Source of the DNA: an uncultured Micrococcales bacterium
Lineage (GTDB): Bacteria; Actinomycetota; Actinomycetes; Actinomycetales; Microbacteriaceae
DNA length: 50,415 nucleotides
Direction of reading: 5' to 3'
NCBI GenBank assembly: GCA_903893675.1
Contig: CAITNA010000159.1
Coordinates: 1-50,415, forward strand
Below are positions 21,796-31,567 of this stretch, piece after piece; positions within the stretch are counted from its first letter, which is position 1, and each line of letters starts with the position of its first letter. The notes beneath the pieces were generated by a model. That model was not told the DNA's origin. It searched no databases and worked only from the letters and a program-made list of their open reading frames with translations. Both the position numbers and the translations under genes were made by a program.

Positions 21796-23054
21796 CGAGC
21801 CACCTCGTTCGGGCTAGTGAAACCTAGGTGGCGACGAAGGCGACGCATTGCATCGGCACTGAACACCACGGTGCGAATTCCCGACTTTGGCTCCGGCAAA
21901 GCCAAGAACTTATCAATCGCTGCGAACAGATCGGGCTCGACGTCATCGACCTCAATGTTGTCGTAAACCAAACGCAGGCCGAGCTCGGCGTAGTTGTAGC
22001 CGCTGATGATGTCTACGTGCTCGAGTCTCGAAAGGTCGACTGTCCACATCCAGGATGGATCGTGCACGTCTCGCCCAATGGCGATCATGAGGCGGTCAAG
22101 TGGCAATTCGAGGTTGTCGAGATTGAGTTGGAACGAGGTCGGGTTCTGCACCAAGACGAACTCCACCTGCTTGCCCTGAATCTCAACGATCTCGCCTCGT
22201 GCGAAAACCGGAGGCAGCTCGGCCATGACCTTCTCGGCGAGCTCGAGGTTGAATTCGTCGCCGAGCAATTCACGCGCGGTCGAAATTGCAGCAACAGCAT
22301 CCAAGGCATAGTGAGCACCGCGGTTTGGCAATTCGAAGATCATCTCGCGGTCGCCAAGTTTGACCATGCAGCGACGATCGTTAAGCGAAACAACTTCGGC
22401 AGAAACCCTTGGTCGAGCCATCGGCTTGAGATAAGTCGGGGCAACGCCGAGGTCATCGCCTTGAAGCACGTCTTCAGCGATTCCGAAGTAGCTCTTCTCA
22501 GGCGACTGAATTTCTGCATCGATCAACAAGATGTTCTGATCATCGGCATTCAACAAAACGCTCTGAGTTGCGCGGGCGGCAACATTTGCGAGCTTCTCGC
22601 GAACGAGAGCCGGGTCGATGAAACGGTCGAGCTGATCCTCGAGAACGTTGAGCAACGTGACCAAACGTGGGGCGACTTCTGCACTTAGGGTGTCTGCGTG
22701 AGCCTCATCGACTTCGAGAATTGCGATGTCGCCGGGAATCTTTCCGAACAGGTTGCTCTGCTCAACAATCGAAGAGAAGAATCCCTGACGAATGTTTGCT
22801 GTTGTCGGGTTGGTGAAAACCTCGAGTCCGTGTGCGCGGGCAATCGCAACAACCATCTTTGTGGTTGTCGATTTGCCGGCCGAGCCGGTAATGATGACCA
22901 GGCCCTGTGGGAACGAACCCAGGGTCTTGGCGAGCAGACCAGGCGCTAACTTGCTTAGCAGCAAGCCCGGAGCGGCAGAGCCACCACCTGGACGAAAGCG
23001 TCTTATGGCCTTTCGTGCCAAGCGACTGATCAGGATCGCAGGCAGGTAAAACAC
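21792..23054 (-). CDS. MurT-like Mur ligase family protein lacking the zinc ribbon
   Basis: 420 aa; VIITGSAGKSTTTKM, FTNPTTANIRQGFFSSIV, ILEVDEAHADTLSAEVAPRLVTLLNVLEDQLDR, LNADD, FARGE; 4-nt overlap with GatD-like gene; only one Cys in the whole protein. Confidence 0.88.
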   Translation of the reverse strand: MFYLPAILISRLARKAIRRFRPGGGSAAPGLLLSKLAPGLLAKTLGSFPQGLVIITGSAGKSTTTKMVVAIARAHGLEVFTNPTTANIRQGFFSSIVEQSNLFGKIPGDIAILEVDEAHADTLSAEVAPRLVTLLNVLEDQLDRFIDPALVREKLANVAARATQSVLLNADDQNILLIDAEIQSPEKSYFGIAEDVLQGDDLGVAPTYLKPMARPRVSAEVVSLNDRRCMVKLGDREMIFELPNRGAHYALDAVAAISTARELLGDEFNLELAEKVMAELPPVFARGEIVEIQGKQVEFVLVQNPTSFQLNLDNLELPLDRLMIAIGRDVHDPSWMWTVDLSRLEHVDIISGYNYAELGLRLVYDNIEVDDVEPDLFAAIDKFLALPEPKSGIRTVVFSADAMRRLRRHLGFTSPNEVAR

Positions 23055-23057
23055 TTT

Positions 23058-24863
23058 TTAGAGAACATCCATGAAGTCGCGCAGCAACTGAGCACGCGAT
23101 GGGTGCTGCAGCTTCTGCATGGTCTTTGATTCAATCTGGCGGATGCGCTCGCGAGTTACGCCGAGCTCTTCACCGATCTGGTCGAGAGTCTTCGCGATGC
23201 CATCGACCAAGCCGTAACGCGACTTGATGACCTTCGCTTCACGCTCGGTAAGCCCCTGGAGCAGGCGCTCGATGGCCTCGTTGCGAGCACGGGTAACCGA
23301 TGCCTCGACCGGCGAAACGGCCTCGACGTCTTCGATGAGGTCACCGAACTCGCTGTCGCCGTCTTCGCCCAGAGGGGTAGACAGCGAAATCGGTTCGCGA
23401 CCATACTTCTGAACCTCGACAACCTTTTCAGGGGTCATGTCGAGTTCGTGCGCTAGCTCTTCAGGGGTCGGTTCGCGACCGAGGTCCTGCAGAAGTTGGC
23501 GCTGAACACGCGAAAGCTTGTTGATCACTTCAACCATGTGAACCGGGATGCGGATTGTGCGAGCCTGGTCTGCCATCGCACGAGTAATCGCCTGGCGAAT
23601 CCACCAGGTTGCGTAGGTCGAGAACTTGAAGCCCTTGGTGTAGTCGAACTTCTCGACCGCGCGAATCAGACCGAGGTTTCCTTCTTGGATAAGGTCAAGG
23701 AACTGCATGCCTCGACCGGTGTAACGCTTTGCGAGCGAAACCACGAGACGAAGGTTCGCCTCGAGCAGGTGGGCCTTCGCGCGTCGACCATCCTTGACGA
23801 CCCACTTCAGGTCTTCGGTCATGGTCTTGCTAAGACGCTTGTCGGTGGCCAGCTTCTCTTCTGCGAATAGACCGGCTTCGATGCGCATTGCGAGGTCGAC
23901 CTCGAGCTCTGCGTTTAGAAGTGCAACCTTTCCGATCTGCTTCAGGTAGTCCTTAACAGAGTCGTTAGTCGCTCCTGGAATTGCGATGGTTTGAATCGCA
24001 ATGTCGTCTTCTTTGTTCTTGAAGAGCAAGACACCTTCAGGGTGCTCGTCTTCATCTTCTTCGTCGTCTTCGACAACTAGAGGAACAGCGGCAGCTGCCT
24101 CTGCGACAATCTCTTCGACCGCGAGGTCATCGCCATCGACGACTACAACTTCGTCATCTAGCTCTTCGTCGTCTTCAGGAAGATCTGAACCCTTGCCACC
24201 CTTGACTGCTTTGGCAGGCTTTGCCTTGCCGGCTGGCTTTACAGCCGGGCCGGTGCTCTTTGGAGCGTTGGCAGCAGGCTTCGCAGCCTTGGCGTCTTTT
24301 GCGGCAGGCTTCGCAGCCTTAGCAGGGGCCTTCGCCGCTGGCTTTGCAGCCTTTGCTGCCGGTTTAGCGGCTGGCTTTGCGGCAGCTTTAGCAGTCGGCT
24401 TGGCCGCTGGCTTAGCAGCGCCCTTCGCGGGCGCCTTGGCAGCAGGCTTAGCCGCGACCTTCGCGGCCGGTTTGGCGGCTGGCTTGACTGAGGTCTTAGC
24501 TGCAGGCTTTGCAGGCGTCTTGGCCGCTGGCTTTGCTGCTGGCTTGGCGGTTGCCTTAGGGGCTGGCTTAGCGGCGGCCTTGGCTACTGACTTGGCCGGA
24601 GTCTTGGCTGCAGGCTTTGCCACTGGCTTGGCCGGAGTCTTCGCAGGAGTCTTCGCCGCAGGCTTTGCCGCGGTCTTCGCGGCTGGCTTGGCGGCTGGCT
24701 TTGCTGCGGCCTTCACGGCTGGCTTAGCCGCAGGCTTTGCGACTGGCTTGGTGCTCTTCGGTGCTGAAGCTGAAATGGTCTTTCCCTTATCTGGTGCCGA
24801 CTTAGCCTTGCTTCCACCCAGGAGGCCGCTCAGGAATCCGCGCTTGTTACTCGGCTGAGCCAT
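23058..24863 (-). CDS. sigA: RNA polymerase primary sigma factor (SigA/HrdB type) with long Lys/Pro/Ala-rich N-terminal tail
   Basis: 601 aa; [88 protein letters not shown]. Confidence 0.97.
   Translation of the reverse strand: MAQPSNKRGFLSGLLGGSKAKSAPDKGKTISASAPKSTKPVAKPAAKPAVKAAAKPAAKPAAKTAAKPAAKTPAKTPAKPVAKPAAKTPAKSVAKAAAKPAPKATAKPAAKPAAKTPAKPAAKTSVKPAAKPAAKVAAKPAAKAPAKGAAKPAAKPTAKAAAKPAAKPAAKAAKPAAKAPAKAAKPAAKDAKAAKPAANAPKSTGPAVKPAGKAKPAKAVKGGKGSDLPEDDEELDDEVVVVDGDDLAVEEIVAEAAAAVPLVVEDDEEDEDEHPEGVLLFKNKEDDIAIQTIAIPGATNDSVKDYLKQIGKVALLNAELEVDLAMRIEAGLFAEEKLATDKRLSKTMTEDLKWVVKDGRRAKAHLLEANLRLVVSLAKRYTGRGMQFLDLIQEGNLGLIRAVEKFDYTKGFKFSTYATWWIRQAITRAMADQARTIRIPVHMVEVINKLSRVQRQLLQDLGREPTPEELAHELDMTPEKVVEVQKYGREPISLSTPLGEDGDSEFGDLIEDVEAVSPVEASVTRARNEAIERLLQGLTEREAKVIKSRYGLVDGIAKTLDQIGEELGVTRERIRQIESKTMQKLQHPSRAQLLRDFMDVL
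24210..24760 (-). repeat. In-gene repeat encoding (K)PAAKPAAK-type low-complexity tail of sigA
   Basis: Reiterated [15 protein letters not shown] units on the minus strand (ggctggcttag/tgcaggctt variants on plus). Confidence 0.85.
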
Positions 24864-25047
24864 CTTGCCTCCAGTGATATTCGGGTGATCGTTCTGGTGT
24901 TTCGGGCATAACTTGGACCCATGTCAAGTCCTTGCGGATCGACTGGGTCTTGAAGCAATTATGGCAGCAAATACGGACATTTGCCCGATTTAGCCACGCT
25001 TGCCCTACTGGTAACAGCAAACTCCAAGGCTTTATTCCTTGCGGGTG

Positions 25048-26292
25048 CTAGACCTCGTGGGTCTTGGATGTGCGTGCCCGCTCGATGAGATACATGACCA
25101 ACCCGAACCCGACCACCAGAATCTGCACGGCAAGGGCCAAGCGGAAGCCTGCGAAGGTGAAGGCCGACGCCGAACCTGTCGACTGCTGCACGGCATCCAA
25201 GATGACTCCGGCCAACCACATCATGGTGAAGGTTGCCAAGAAGCCACCAACGTTGATGAACCCATTGGCCGAACCAAGGCGCTCCTTCGGAATGAAGCCG
25301 CGCGAGAAATCCATGGCGAGCATGCTGCCTGAGCCACCCATCGAAATGATGATGACCAAAAGAACGAGCAGCCATCCCGGAGCTTGCGTTGGCAACAGAG
25401 CGAAGACAACCCAGATTGCGATGATCGAGCTCGCAATGCCGAGCACCACGCGACCGCGCCATTGAGGGCGATACTCTGCAATCCATCCGAGAGCAACACC
25501 CCAGACCAGCGACAAGAGCATCTGCATGGTCAGCAACGCGGATGCGAACTGCCGCGTCTGCCCCTCACCCGCCACCAAGAATGGAACACCCCAGAGAAGC
25601 GCAAAAACTGATCCGCTTGATTGCAAGGTGAAGTGGATCCAGAAACTCATGCGAGTTCCAGAGAAACGAATGTTCTCGACGAGCAAGTTGAAGGACTGAC
25701 GGAGGGTCATGTCTTGATGAGTTGCGGCGACACCGCTTGGCTGGTTCTTGACGAGGAGCGAAACGAGAATTGCGCCGAGCAACACCACACTCGAAGAAAT
25801 CTCAAATGCGTTTTGCCAACCGAAGTTTGCAAGTGCGATTGCAAATGGAATTGCACTTGCTACTTGACCAAGTTGACCGAGTGCCGCGAGGTTCTGCTGT
25901 GTGCGACCGGCAACCTTCGGGGTCGACCAGGCGACCACGAGTCGCAGCAGTGAGATAAACGTGAATGCATCACCGAGCCCAACCAAAGCTCGCCCGACAT
26001 AAGCGGCGTTGATGTCGGTCGCGTATGCGACAAGCAACTGCCCCGCAAACATTCCGATCGCGCCAATTTGCAGCATCGCCTTCGCGCCGAAGCGATCGAG
26101 CAAGATGCCGACCGGTATCTGCATTGCCGCGTAAACAGCAAGCTGAAACACGGCTAGGGCGGCCAACGCGCTTGCAGAGACATGGAAGCGACTTGCCGCT
26201 TCAAGTGAGGCAACGCCCAGGGATGAGCGCTGCATGACTGCGGCGAAGTATGCGAAGGTTGCGGCCGTAAGCACCGCTGAGCGCTTAGGCAC
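25048..26292 (-). CDS. MFS transporter
   Basis: 414 aa, multi-TM; VFQLAVYAAMQIPVGILLDRFGAKAMLQIGAIGMFAGQLLVAYA...YVGRALVGLGDAFTFI. Confidence 0.9.
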   Translation of the reverse strand: MPKRSAVLTAATFAYFAAVMQRSSLGVASLEAASRFHVSASALAALAVFQLAVYAAMQIPVGILLDRFGAKAMLQIGAIGMFAGQLLVAYATDINAAYVGRALVGLGDAFTFISLLRLVVAWSTPKVAGRTQQNLAALGQLGQVASAIPFAIALANFGWQNAFEISSSVVLLGAILVSLLVKNQPSGVAATHQDMTLRQSFNLLVENIRFSGTRMSFWIHFTLQSSGSVFALLWGVPFLVAGEGQTRQFASALLTMQMLLSLVWGVALGWIAEYRPQWRGRVVLGIASSIIAIWVVFALLPTQAPGWLLVLLVIIISMGGSGSMLAMDFSRGFIPKERLGSANGFINVGGFLATFTMMWLAGVILDAVQQSTGSASAFTFAGFRLALAVQILVVGFGLVMYLIERARTSKTHEV

Positions 26293-27200
26293 TACTTATC
26301 GTCGTCGTTTTTGCGCTTGAGCGAGAGGTAGTCCTCAAGCTCGGCCGCGATCTCATCGGCCGATGGCACGGTGGGAGCCTGACGCTCGAAACGCATCGGG
26401 CCATTGCCCTCGCTCTGGAATGAGCGCTCTAGACCCTCGACCATTTTTGCCAATTCGGTATTCTGCGAAATGTTTTCTTCGAGGTTCTTGAGGAACTCAC
26501 GGTGGTCTTCGCGCAGCTTGTCAGTTGGAAAGACAATGCCGGTTGCGGCGGTGATCTGCTCGAACGCAGAAACGGCTGCGAGTGGCACAACTGTGTCGCT
26601 CAAGTAGTGCGGCACAAGAATGACGAAACCAACTGTCGGAAACTCGGTCATGCTCAAGCGGTACTCGAGCATGTGCAAGATGTTGCCGGGAACCTGAGTC
26701 TGCGGCTTCCACTCAGAGATGCGCTCGATCAAATCTTTTCGATTGCCAGATACGGTCACGCCGAAATTGCGTGTATGCGGAATCGGAAACGGAATTGAGT
26801 GAATCCAGGTGAGGCTTTGAATGTCGAACAGTTCGATGATCTGCTCAATCGCATCGGTGAAGCCCTCCCAGCGGAAGTCTGGTTCGTATCCGTCGAGGTA
26901 AAGGAATTTCTGACCGACTTCATCCGTGACTAGATAAATAGCCAACGATGCTGGTTCGTAGTCGGCGATGTGGTCTTTCTCGAAGTACATCACCGGACGT
27001 CGTGATCGGTAGTCAAGCAATTCGTCGTTATTGAAACTGAGCACCAGACGGTAATCGAGGTTTTCAAAAATGTGCTCGCTTGCGGTTCGAACCATGGAGC
27101 CTGCGTCGGTAAATCCGGTAAGGCCGGCGACCAGGTGAAGCCCGAGAGGAACCTCGAAGTCTTCGTTTTCTAGAGTGAATAATTCACTGGGTGCTACCAC
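26292..27200 (-). CDS. PAC2 family protein (proteasome assembly chaperone-like)
   Basis: 302 aa; LVAGLTGFTDAGSMVRTASEHIFENL, PDFRWEGFTDAIEQIIELF, VPHYLSDT. Confidence 0.9.
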   Translation of the reverse strand: MVAPSELFTLENEDFEVPLGLHLVAGLTGFTDAGSMVRTASEHIFENLDYRLVLSFNNDELLDYRSRRPVMYFEKDHIADYEPASLAIYLVTDEVGQKFLYLDGYEPDFRWEGFTDAIEQIIELFDIQSLTWIHSIPFPIPHTRNFGVTVSGNRKDLIERISEWKPQTQVPGNILHMLEYRLSMTEFPTVGFVILVPHYLSDTVVPLAAVSAFEQITAATGIVFPTDKLREDHREFLKNLEENISQNTELAKMVEGLERSFQSEGNGPMRFERQAPTVPSADEIAAELEDYLSLKRKNDDDK

Positions 27201-27234
27201 TCGAATATTGTAAATCGAGGTTTAGAGTGAAGCC

Positions 27235-28707
27235 ATGGCTAAACAATTCATCAAAGTTTCTGCAACCACTCCTGCATTCTCGAAGGACAGCGTTTTCGTT
27301 GTCGCAGTCGTTGACCGCAACGGCAAGCTCGAGCTGCACTCAGGCGCTGTCGACGTTTCGTCGCTAAAGGGCCTTGACCTTCAAAAGATCGGTGCCCGCG
27401 CTGCAAACGACGCTGTTCTTCGCGTGCCAGGCCCTAACGGCTCAGTATTCGCACTCATCGGCGGTCTCGGCGATGCCAGCGAAGAGCGCCTGCGCTACTT
27501 CGGCGGCACCGTGGGTCGCACCGTGAACGACTTCAAGCAGGTAATCGTCGGTTTGCCAATTGCCAACGATGTTGAGGCCGGAGCCCTTCTCGAGGGCTAC
27601 GCCATTGGCCACTACAACTACACCGAGTACAAGTCGGACGCCAAGCGCGTTCCTGCACAGACTCTGATCCTGGCGACCAAATACAAGGTGAAGCCAGCCA
27701 CACTTGGCCGCGTCGAGGTGCTTCGCGCCGCAGTACACGACACCCGCGACCTCGTCTCGATGCCTGCAAACGACCTCTATCCACAAAGCTTCGCGGCAGC
27801 CGCATCGCGCTTGGCAAAGGGCGCAAGCGTAACCGTCACCGTGCTCGACGAGAAGAAGCTTGCCGCTGGCGGCTTCGGCGGCCTGATTGGCGTGGGCAAG
27901 GGCTCTGCTCGCCCACCCCGCCTGGTGAAGGTTGAATACAAGCCTGCAGGTGCCAAGAAGAAGATCGCCTTGGTTGGCAAGGGCATCACCTATGACACCG
28001 GTGGCCTCTCGCTAAAGCCTGCGGCCTCAATGCTCGGCATGAAATACGACATGACCGGTGCGGCCACCGTGCTCAACGCCGTCTTGGCCATTGCCCGCCT
28101 GAAGCTGAAGGTTCACGCCACCGCTTATCTGTGCCTCGCTGAGAACATGCCTTCAGGCACCGCAACTCGTCCGGGCGACGTGGTCAAGGCCCGAAACGGC
28201 AAGACCATCGAAGTGACCAACACCGACGCAGAAGGCCGCGTGGTCTTGGCCGACGGTTTGAGTCTCGCCAGCGAGTCATTCCCTGACTACATCATCGACG
28301 TGGCAACCCTCACCGGAGCTCAGCGGGTCGCCCTTGGCACTCGCTATGCAGGCATCATGGGTGACGACGCGACCGTCGCCAAGCTGGGGGCCGCAATCAA
28401 GGCCGCTGGCGAGTATGCCTGGCCAATGCCGCTTGCTGAAGACCTGCGCCCGCTGATCGATGGCCAGATTGCTGACCTCCAGAACGCCAAGGTGGGCAAC
28501 ACCGCCGGCGGCATGATCATCGGTGGCCTGTTCCTGCGCGAGTTCATCGGCAAGAAGAAGGGCTCAAACCAGCCAATTGACTGGGCTCACCTAGACATCG
28601 CTGGCCCTGCCGACAACGAAGGTGCGGGATACGGTTTCATTCCAAAGGGAGCCACCGGTTCATACGTTCGCAGTCTCGTGAACTTCGCCGAGTCTGTAAT
28701 CAAATAG
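27235..28707 (+). CDS. pepA: Leucyl aminopeptidase (M17)
   Basis: 490 aa; LVGKGITYDTGGLSLKPAASMLGMKYDMTGAATVL, NTDAEGRVVLADGL. Confidence 0.97.
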   Translation: MAKQFIKVSATTPAFSKDSVFVVAVVDRNGKLELHSGAVDVSSLKGLDLQKIGARAANDAVLRVPGPNGSVFALIGGLGDASEERLRYFGGTVGRTVNDFKQVIVGLPIANDVEAGALLEGYAIGHYNYTEYKSDAKRVPAQTLILATKYKVKPATLGRVEVLRAAVHDTRDLVSMPANDLYPQSFAAAASRLAKGASVTVTVLDEKKLAAGGFGGLIGVGKGSARPPRLVKVEYKPAGAKKKIALVGKGITYDTGGLSLKPAASMLGMKYDMTGAATVLNAVLAIARLKLKVHATAYLCLAENMPSGTATRPGDVVKARNGKTIEVTNTDAEGRVVLADGLSLASESFPDYIIDVATLTGAQRVALGTRYAGIMGDDATVAKLGAAIKAAGEYAWPMPLAEDLRPLIDGQIADLQNAKVGNTAGGMIIGGLFLREFIGKKKGSNQPIDWAHLDIAGPADNEGAGYGFIPKGATGSYVRSLVNFAESVIK

Positions 28708-28721
28708 CCAAACTGTCGATG

Positions 28722-28749
28722 GGGTCATCCGGGGTTTTCTGGATGACCC
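28722..28749 (+). terminator. Hairpin after pepA, possible terminator
   Basis: GGGTCATCC (28722-28730) ... GGATGACCC (28741-28749); poor T-tract. Confidence 0.55.
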
Positions 28750-28816
28750 TCTCAGCTGTCTAGGCACCCTTGAGTAGTAAACTTTTCGGGTTCGTCCCCC
28801 TTATTAGGAGCATGTT

Positions 28817-30193
28817 TTGGCTGAGCACAATTTCGACGTAGTAATCCTCGGCGGAGGAAGCGGTGGCTATGCAGCTGCGCTTCGTTCGGCACAGTTGGGC
28901 AAGTCAGTTGCTCTCATCGAGAAGGACAAACTCGGAGGCACCTGCCTCCACCGCGGTTGCATTCCTACCAAGGCACTGCTTCACGCAGCCGAGGTTGCAG
29001 ACACCGTAAAGGACGCAGCGCACTACGGCGTTAGCGCAAACTTCAACGCAATCGACATGAACGTGGTCAACACCTACCGCGATGGAATCGTCGACAAACT
29101 CTTCAAGGGCCTCACCGGCTTGGTCAACTCGAAGAACATCACTGTTGTTAAGGGTGAAGGCCGCATGGTCGGTGCAAAGACCATCCAGGTTGGCGAAGAC
29201 CGCTACACCGGAACCAACCTCGTGCTTGCTTCGGGTTCATACTCGCGCTCGCTGCCTGGTCTCGAAATTGGTGGTCGCGTAATCACCTCTGAGCAGGCAC
29301 TGCAGATGACCTTCGTTCCAAACAAGGTGATCGTTCTCGGCGGTGGCGTCATCGGCGTGGAGTTCGCATCGATCTGGCGTTCGTTCGGCACCGAGGTAAC
29401 CATCGTCGAAGGTTTGCCAACTTTGGTTCCTAACGAAGACGCATCGGTGAGCAAGGCTCTCGAGCGTGCGTTCCGCAAGCGCGGCATCGAATTCAAAACT
29501 GGCGTTCGCTTCTCGGGTGTTCAGCAGCACGAGAACGGCGTTATCGTTTCGCTCGAAAGCGGCGAGACTCTCGAAGCAGAGCTCATGCTCGTTGCTGTCG
29601 GCCGCGGACCAAACACTGCTGGCCTCGGCTATGAGGAAAACGGCATCTCGATGGATCGCGGCTATGTGCTGACCAACGAGCGTCTGCAGACCAGCGTTCC
29701 TGGTGTTTATGCAGCCGGCGATATCGTTCCTGGTTTGCAGCTTGCACACCGCGGTTTCCAGCAGGGCATCTTCATCGCTGAAGAAATTGCTGGCCTGAAC
29801 CCAGCCGTCATCGACGAGAACGGTATTCCGAAGGTCACCTACTGCGAGCCAGAGATTGCATCTGTTGGTTTGTCAGAGGCGAAGGCTGCCGAGAAGTTTG
29901 GCGCAGACAACATCTCTACCTACGAATACAACCTTGGCGGCAACGGCAAGAGCCAGATCCTTGGCACTGCAGGCTTCATCAAGTTGATTCGTCAGAACAA
30001 CGGCCCAGTGGTTGGCGTTCACATGATTGGCTCGCGCGTTGGCGAGCAGATCGGTGAGGCTCAGCTCATTGTGAACTGGGAGGCATACCCAGAGGATGTC
30101 GCAACCTTGATTCACGCCCACCCAACCATGAACGAAGCGATCGGCGAGGCTCACCTAGCACTTGCCGGCAAGCCACTTCACGCACACGCCTAA
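28817..30193 (+). CDS. lpdA: Dihydrolipoyl dehydrogenase
   Basis: 458 aa from TTG start; VILGGGSGGYAAALRSAQLGKSVALIEKDKLGGTCLHRGCIPTKALLH. Confidence 0.97.
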   Translation: MAEHNFDVVILGGGSGGYAAALRSAQLGKSVALIEKDKLGGTCLHRGCIPTKALLHAAEVADTVKDAAHYGVSANFNAIDMNVVNTYRDGIVDKLFKGLTGLVNSKNITVVKGEGRMVGAKTIQVGEDRYTGTNLVLASGSYSRSLPGLEIGGRVITSEQALQMTFVPNKVIVLGGGVIGVEFASIWRSFGTEVTIVEGLPTLVPNEDASVSKALERAFRKRGIEFKTGVRFSGVQQHENGVIVSLESGETLEAELMLVAVGRGPNTAGLGYEENGISMDRGYVLTNERLQTSVPGVYAAGDIVPGLQLAHRGFQQGIFIAEEIAGLNPAVIDENGIPKVTYCEPEIASVGLSEAKAAEKFGADNISTYEYNLGGNGKSQILGTAGFIKLIRQNNGPVVGVHMIGSRVGEQIGEAQLIVNWEAYPEDVATLIHAHPTMNEAIGEAHLALAGKPLHAHA

Positions 30194-30211
30194 TACTCAG
30201 GAGAACAGTAA

Positions 30212-31567
30212 ATGAGCGAAGTAGTACTTCCAGCACTCGGCGAGAGCGTCACCGAAGGCACCGTCACCCGTTGGTTGAAGAAGGTCGGCGACACCGTTGC
30301 CGTCGACGAGCCTCTGGTAGAAATTTCGACCGACAAGGTCGACACAGAGATTCCTTCACCTGTTGCCGGAACCATTGAACAGATCCTTGTTCAAGAAGAC
30401 GAGACCGTTGCAGTTGGCGCAGTTCTCGCAATCGTTGGTTCGGGTTCAGGCGCAGCAGCTCCTGCCGCTCCAGCCGCCGAGCCAGTTGCAGCAGCACCTG
30501 CTCCAGCGCCGGTTGCAACTCCAGAGCCAGTAGCAGCTCCAGTCGCAGCACCGGCTGCCGCCCCTGTTGCAGCACCAGCACCTGTAGCCGCTCCAGTGTC
30601 AGCACCTGCCCCAGTTGCATCGCAGACCGTTTCGCACACCAGCGACGCTGGCTATGTCACTCCGCTCGTACGCAAGCTTGCCAACGAGTCTGGCGTTGAC
30701 CTTTCATCGATCGCTGGCACCGGCGTTGGTGGACGCATTCGCAAAGAAGACGTTCTCGGCGCAACTCACGCAGCTCCAGCAGTTTCATACGCTGCACCTG
30801 TTGCAGCACCGGCAGCTTCGGCACGACACGTAGCAGCTGCTCCTTCGGCTCTTCGCGGAACCGTTGAGCCAATGTCACGTCTTCGCAAGGTTCTTGCAGA
30901 GCGCGCAGTTGCTTCGATGGTTTCAACCGCACAGCTCACCTCGGTGGTTGAGGTAGATGTCACTCGCATTGCAAACTTTCGCGAATCAGTGAAGGGCGCT
31001 TTCCAGGCAGCAACCGGCAACAAGTTGAACTTCATGCCGTTCTTTGCTCTCGCAGCCGCAGAGGCATTGCGCTCGCACCCAAAGATCAACGCATCGATCG
31101 ACGGCGACAACATCGTTTACCACAACGGTGAGAACATCTCGTTCGCAGTCGACACCGAGCGCGGATTGCTCACCCCGGTCATCCGTGAAGTTGCATCGCT
31201 GAACCTCGCGCAGATTGCAGGTCAGATTGTTGACCTCGCGAACCGCACTCGCAACAACCAGTTGAAGCCAGATGAGCTCAGCGGTGGAACCTTCACCCTG
31301 ACCAACACTGGTTCACGCGGCGCGCTGTTCGACACTCCTGTTGTCTTCTTGCCTCAGTCGGCAATCCTCGGCACCGGCATCGTCACCAAGCGCCCAGTGG
31401 TTGTAACCGCAGCCGATGGCAGCGACAGCATCGCGATTCGCCACATGGTCTACTTGGCACTCTCGTATGACCATCGCCTGATCGACGGCGCTGACGCAAG
31501 CCGCTTCTTGGTCGACGTGAAGAACCGCCTCGAAGAGGGCAACTTCTCGGCCAACCTCGGCATCTAG
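30212..31567 (+). CDS. sucB: Dihydrolipoamide acyltransferase (2-oxoglutarate dehydrogenase E2-type)
   Basis: 451 aa; lipoyl motif EISTDKVDTEIPSP, E3-binding domain VTPLVRKLANESGVDLSSIAGTGVGGRIRKEDVL, catalytic LSYDHRLIDGADASRFL. Confidence 0.93.
   Translation: MSEVVLPALGESVTEGTVTRWLKKVGDTVAVDEPLVEISTDKVDTEIPSPVAGTIEQILVQEDETVAVGAVLAIVGSGSGAAAPAAPAAEPVAAAPAPAPVATPEPVAAPVAAPAAAPVAAPAPVAAPVSAPAPVASQTVSHTSDAGYVTPLVRKLANESGVDLSSIAGTGVGGRIRKEDVLGATHAAPAVSYAAPVAAPAASARHVAAAPSALRGTVEPMSRLRKVLAERAVASMVSTAQLTSVVEVDVTRIANFRESVKGAFQAATGNKLNFMPFFALAAAEALRSHPKINASIDGDNIVYHNGENISFAVDTERGLLTPVIREVASLNLAQIAGQIVDLANRTRNNQLKPDELSGGTFTLTNTGSRGALFDTPVVFLPQSAILGTGIVTKRPVVVTAADGSDSIAIRHMVYLALSYDHRLIDGADASRFLVDVKNRLEEGNFSANLGI
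30440..30640 (+). repeat. Ala/Pro-rich interdomain linker repeat in the E2 gene
   Basis: Encodes AAPAAPAAEPVAAAPAPAPVATPEPVAAPVAAPAAAPVAAPAPVAAPVSAPAPVA. Confidence 0.75.

Noticed and set aside
21828-22688. 286-aa plus-strand ORF opposite the MurT-like gene
   Set aside because: Antisense to a clear Mur ligase; no recognisable domain.
24001-24858. 285-aa plus-strand ORF rich in [11 protein letters not shown] opposite sigA
   Set aside because: Mirror artefact of the KPAAK codon repeat on the sense strand; low complexity in every frame.
30440-30640. Possible CRISPR-like or minisatellite repeat
   Set aside because: It is the in-frame Ala/Pro linker of the E2 protein; no regular spacer/repeat structure.
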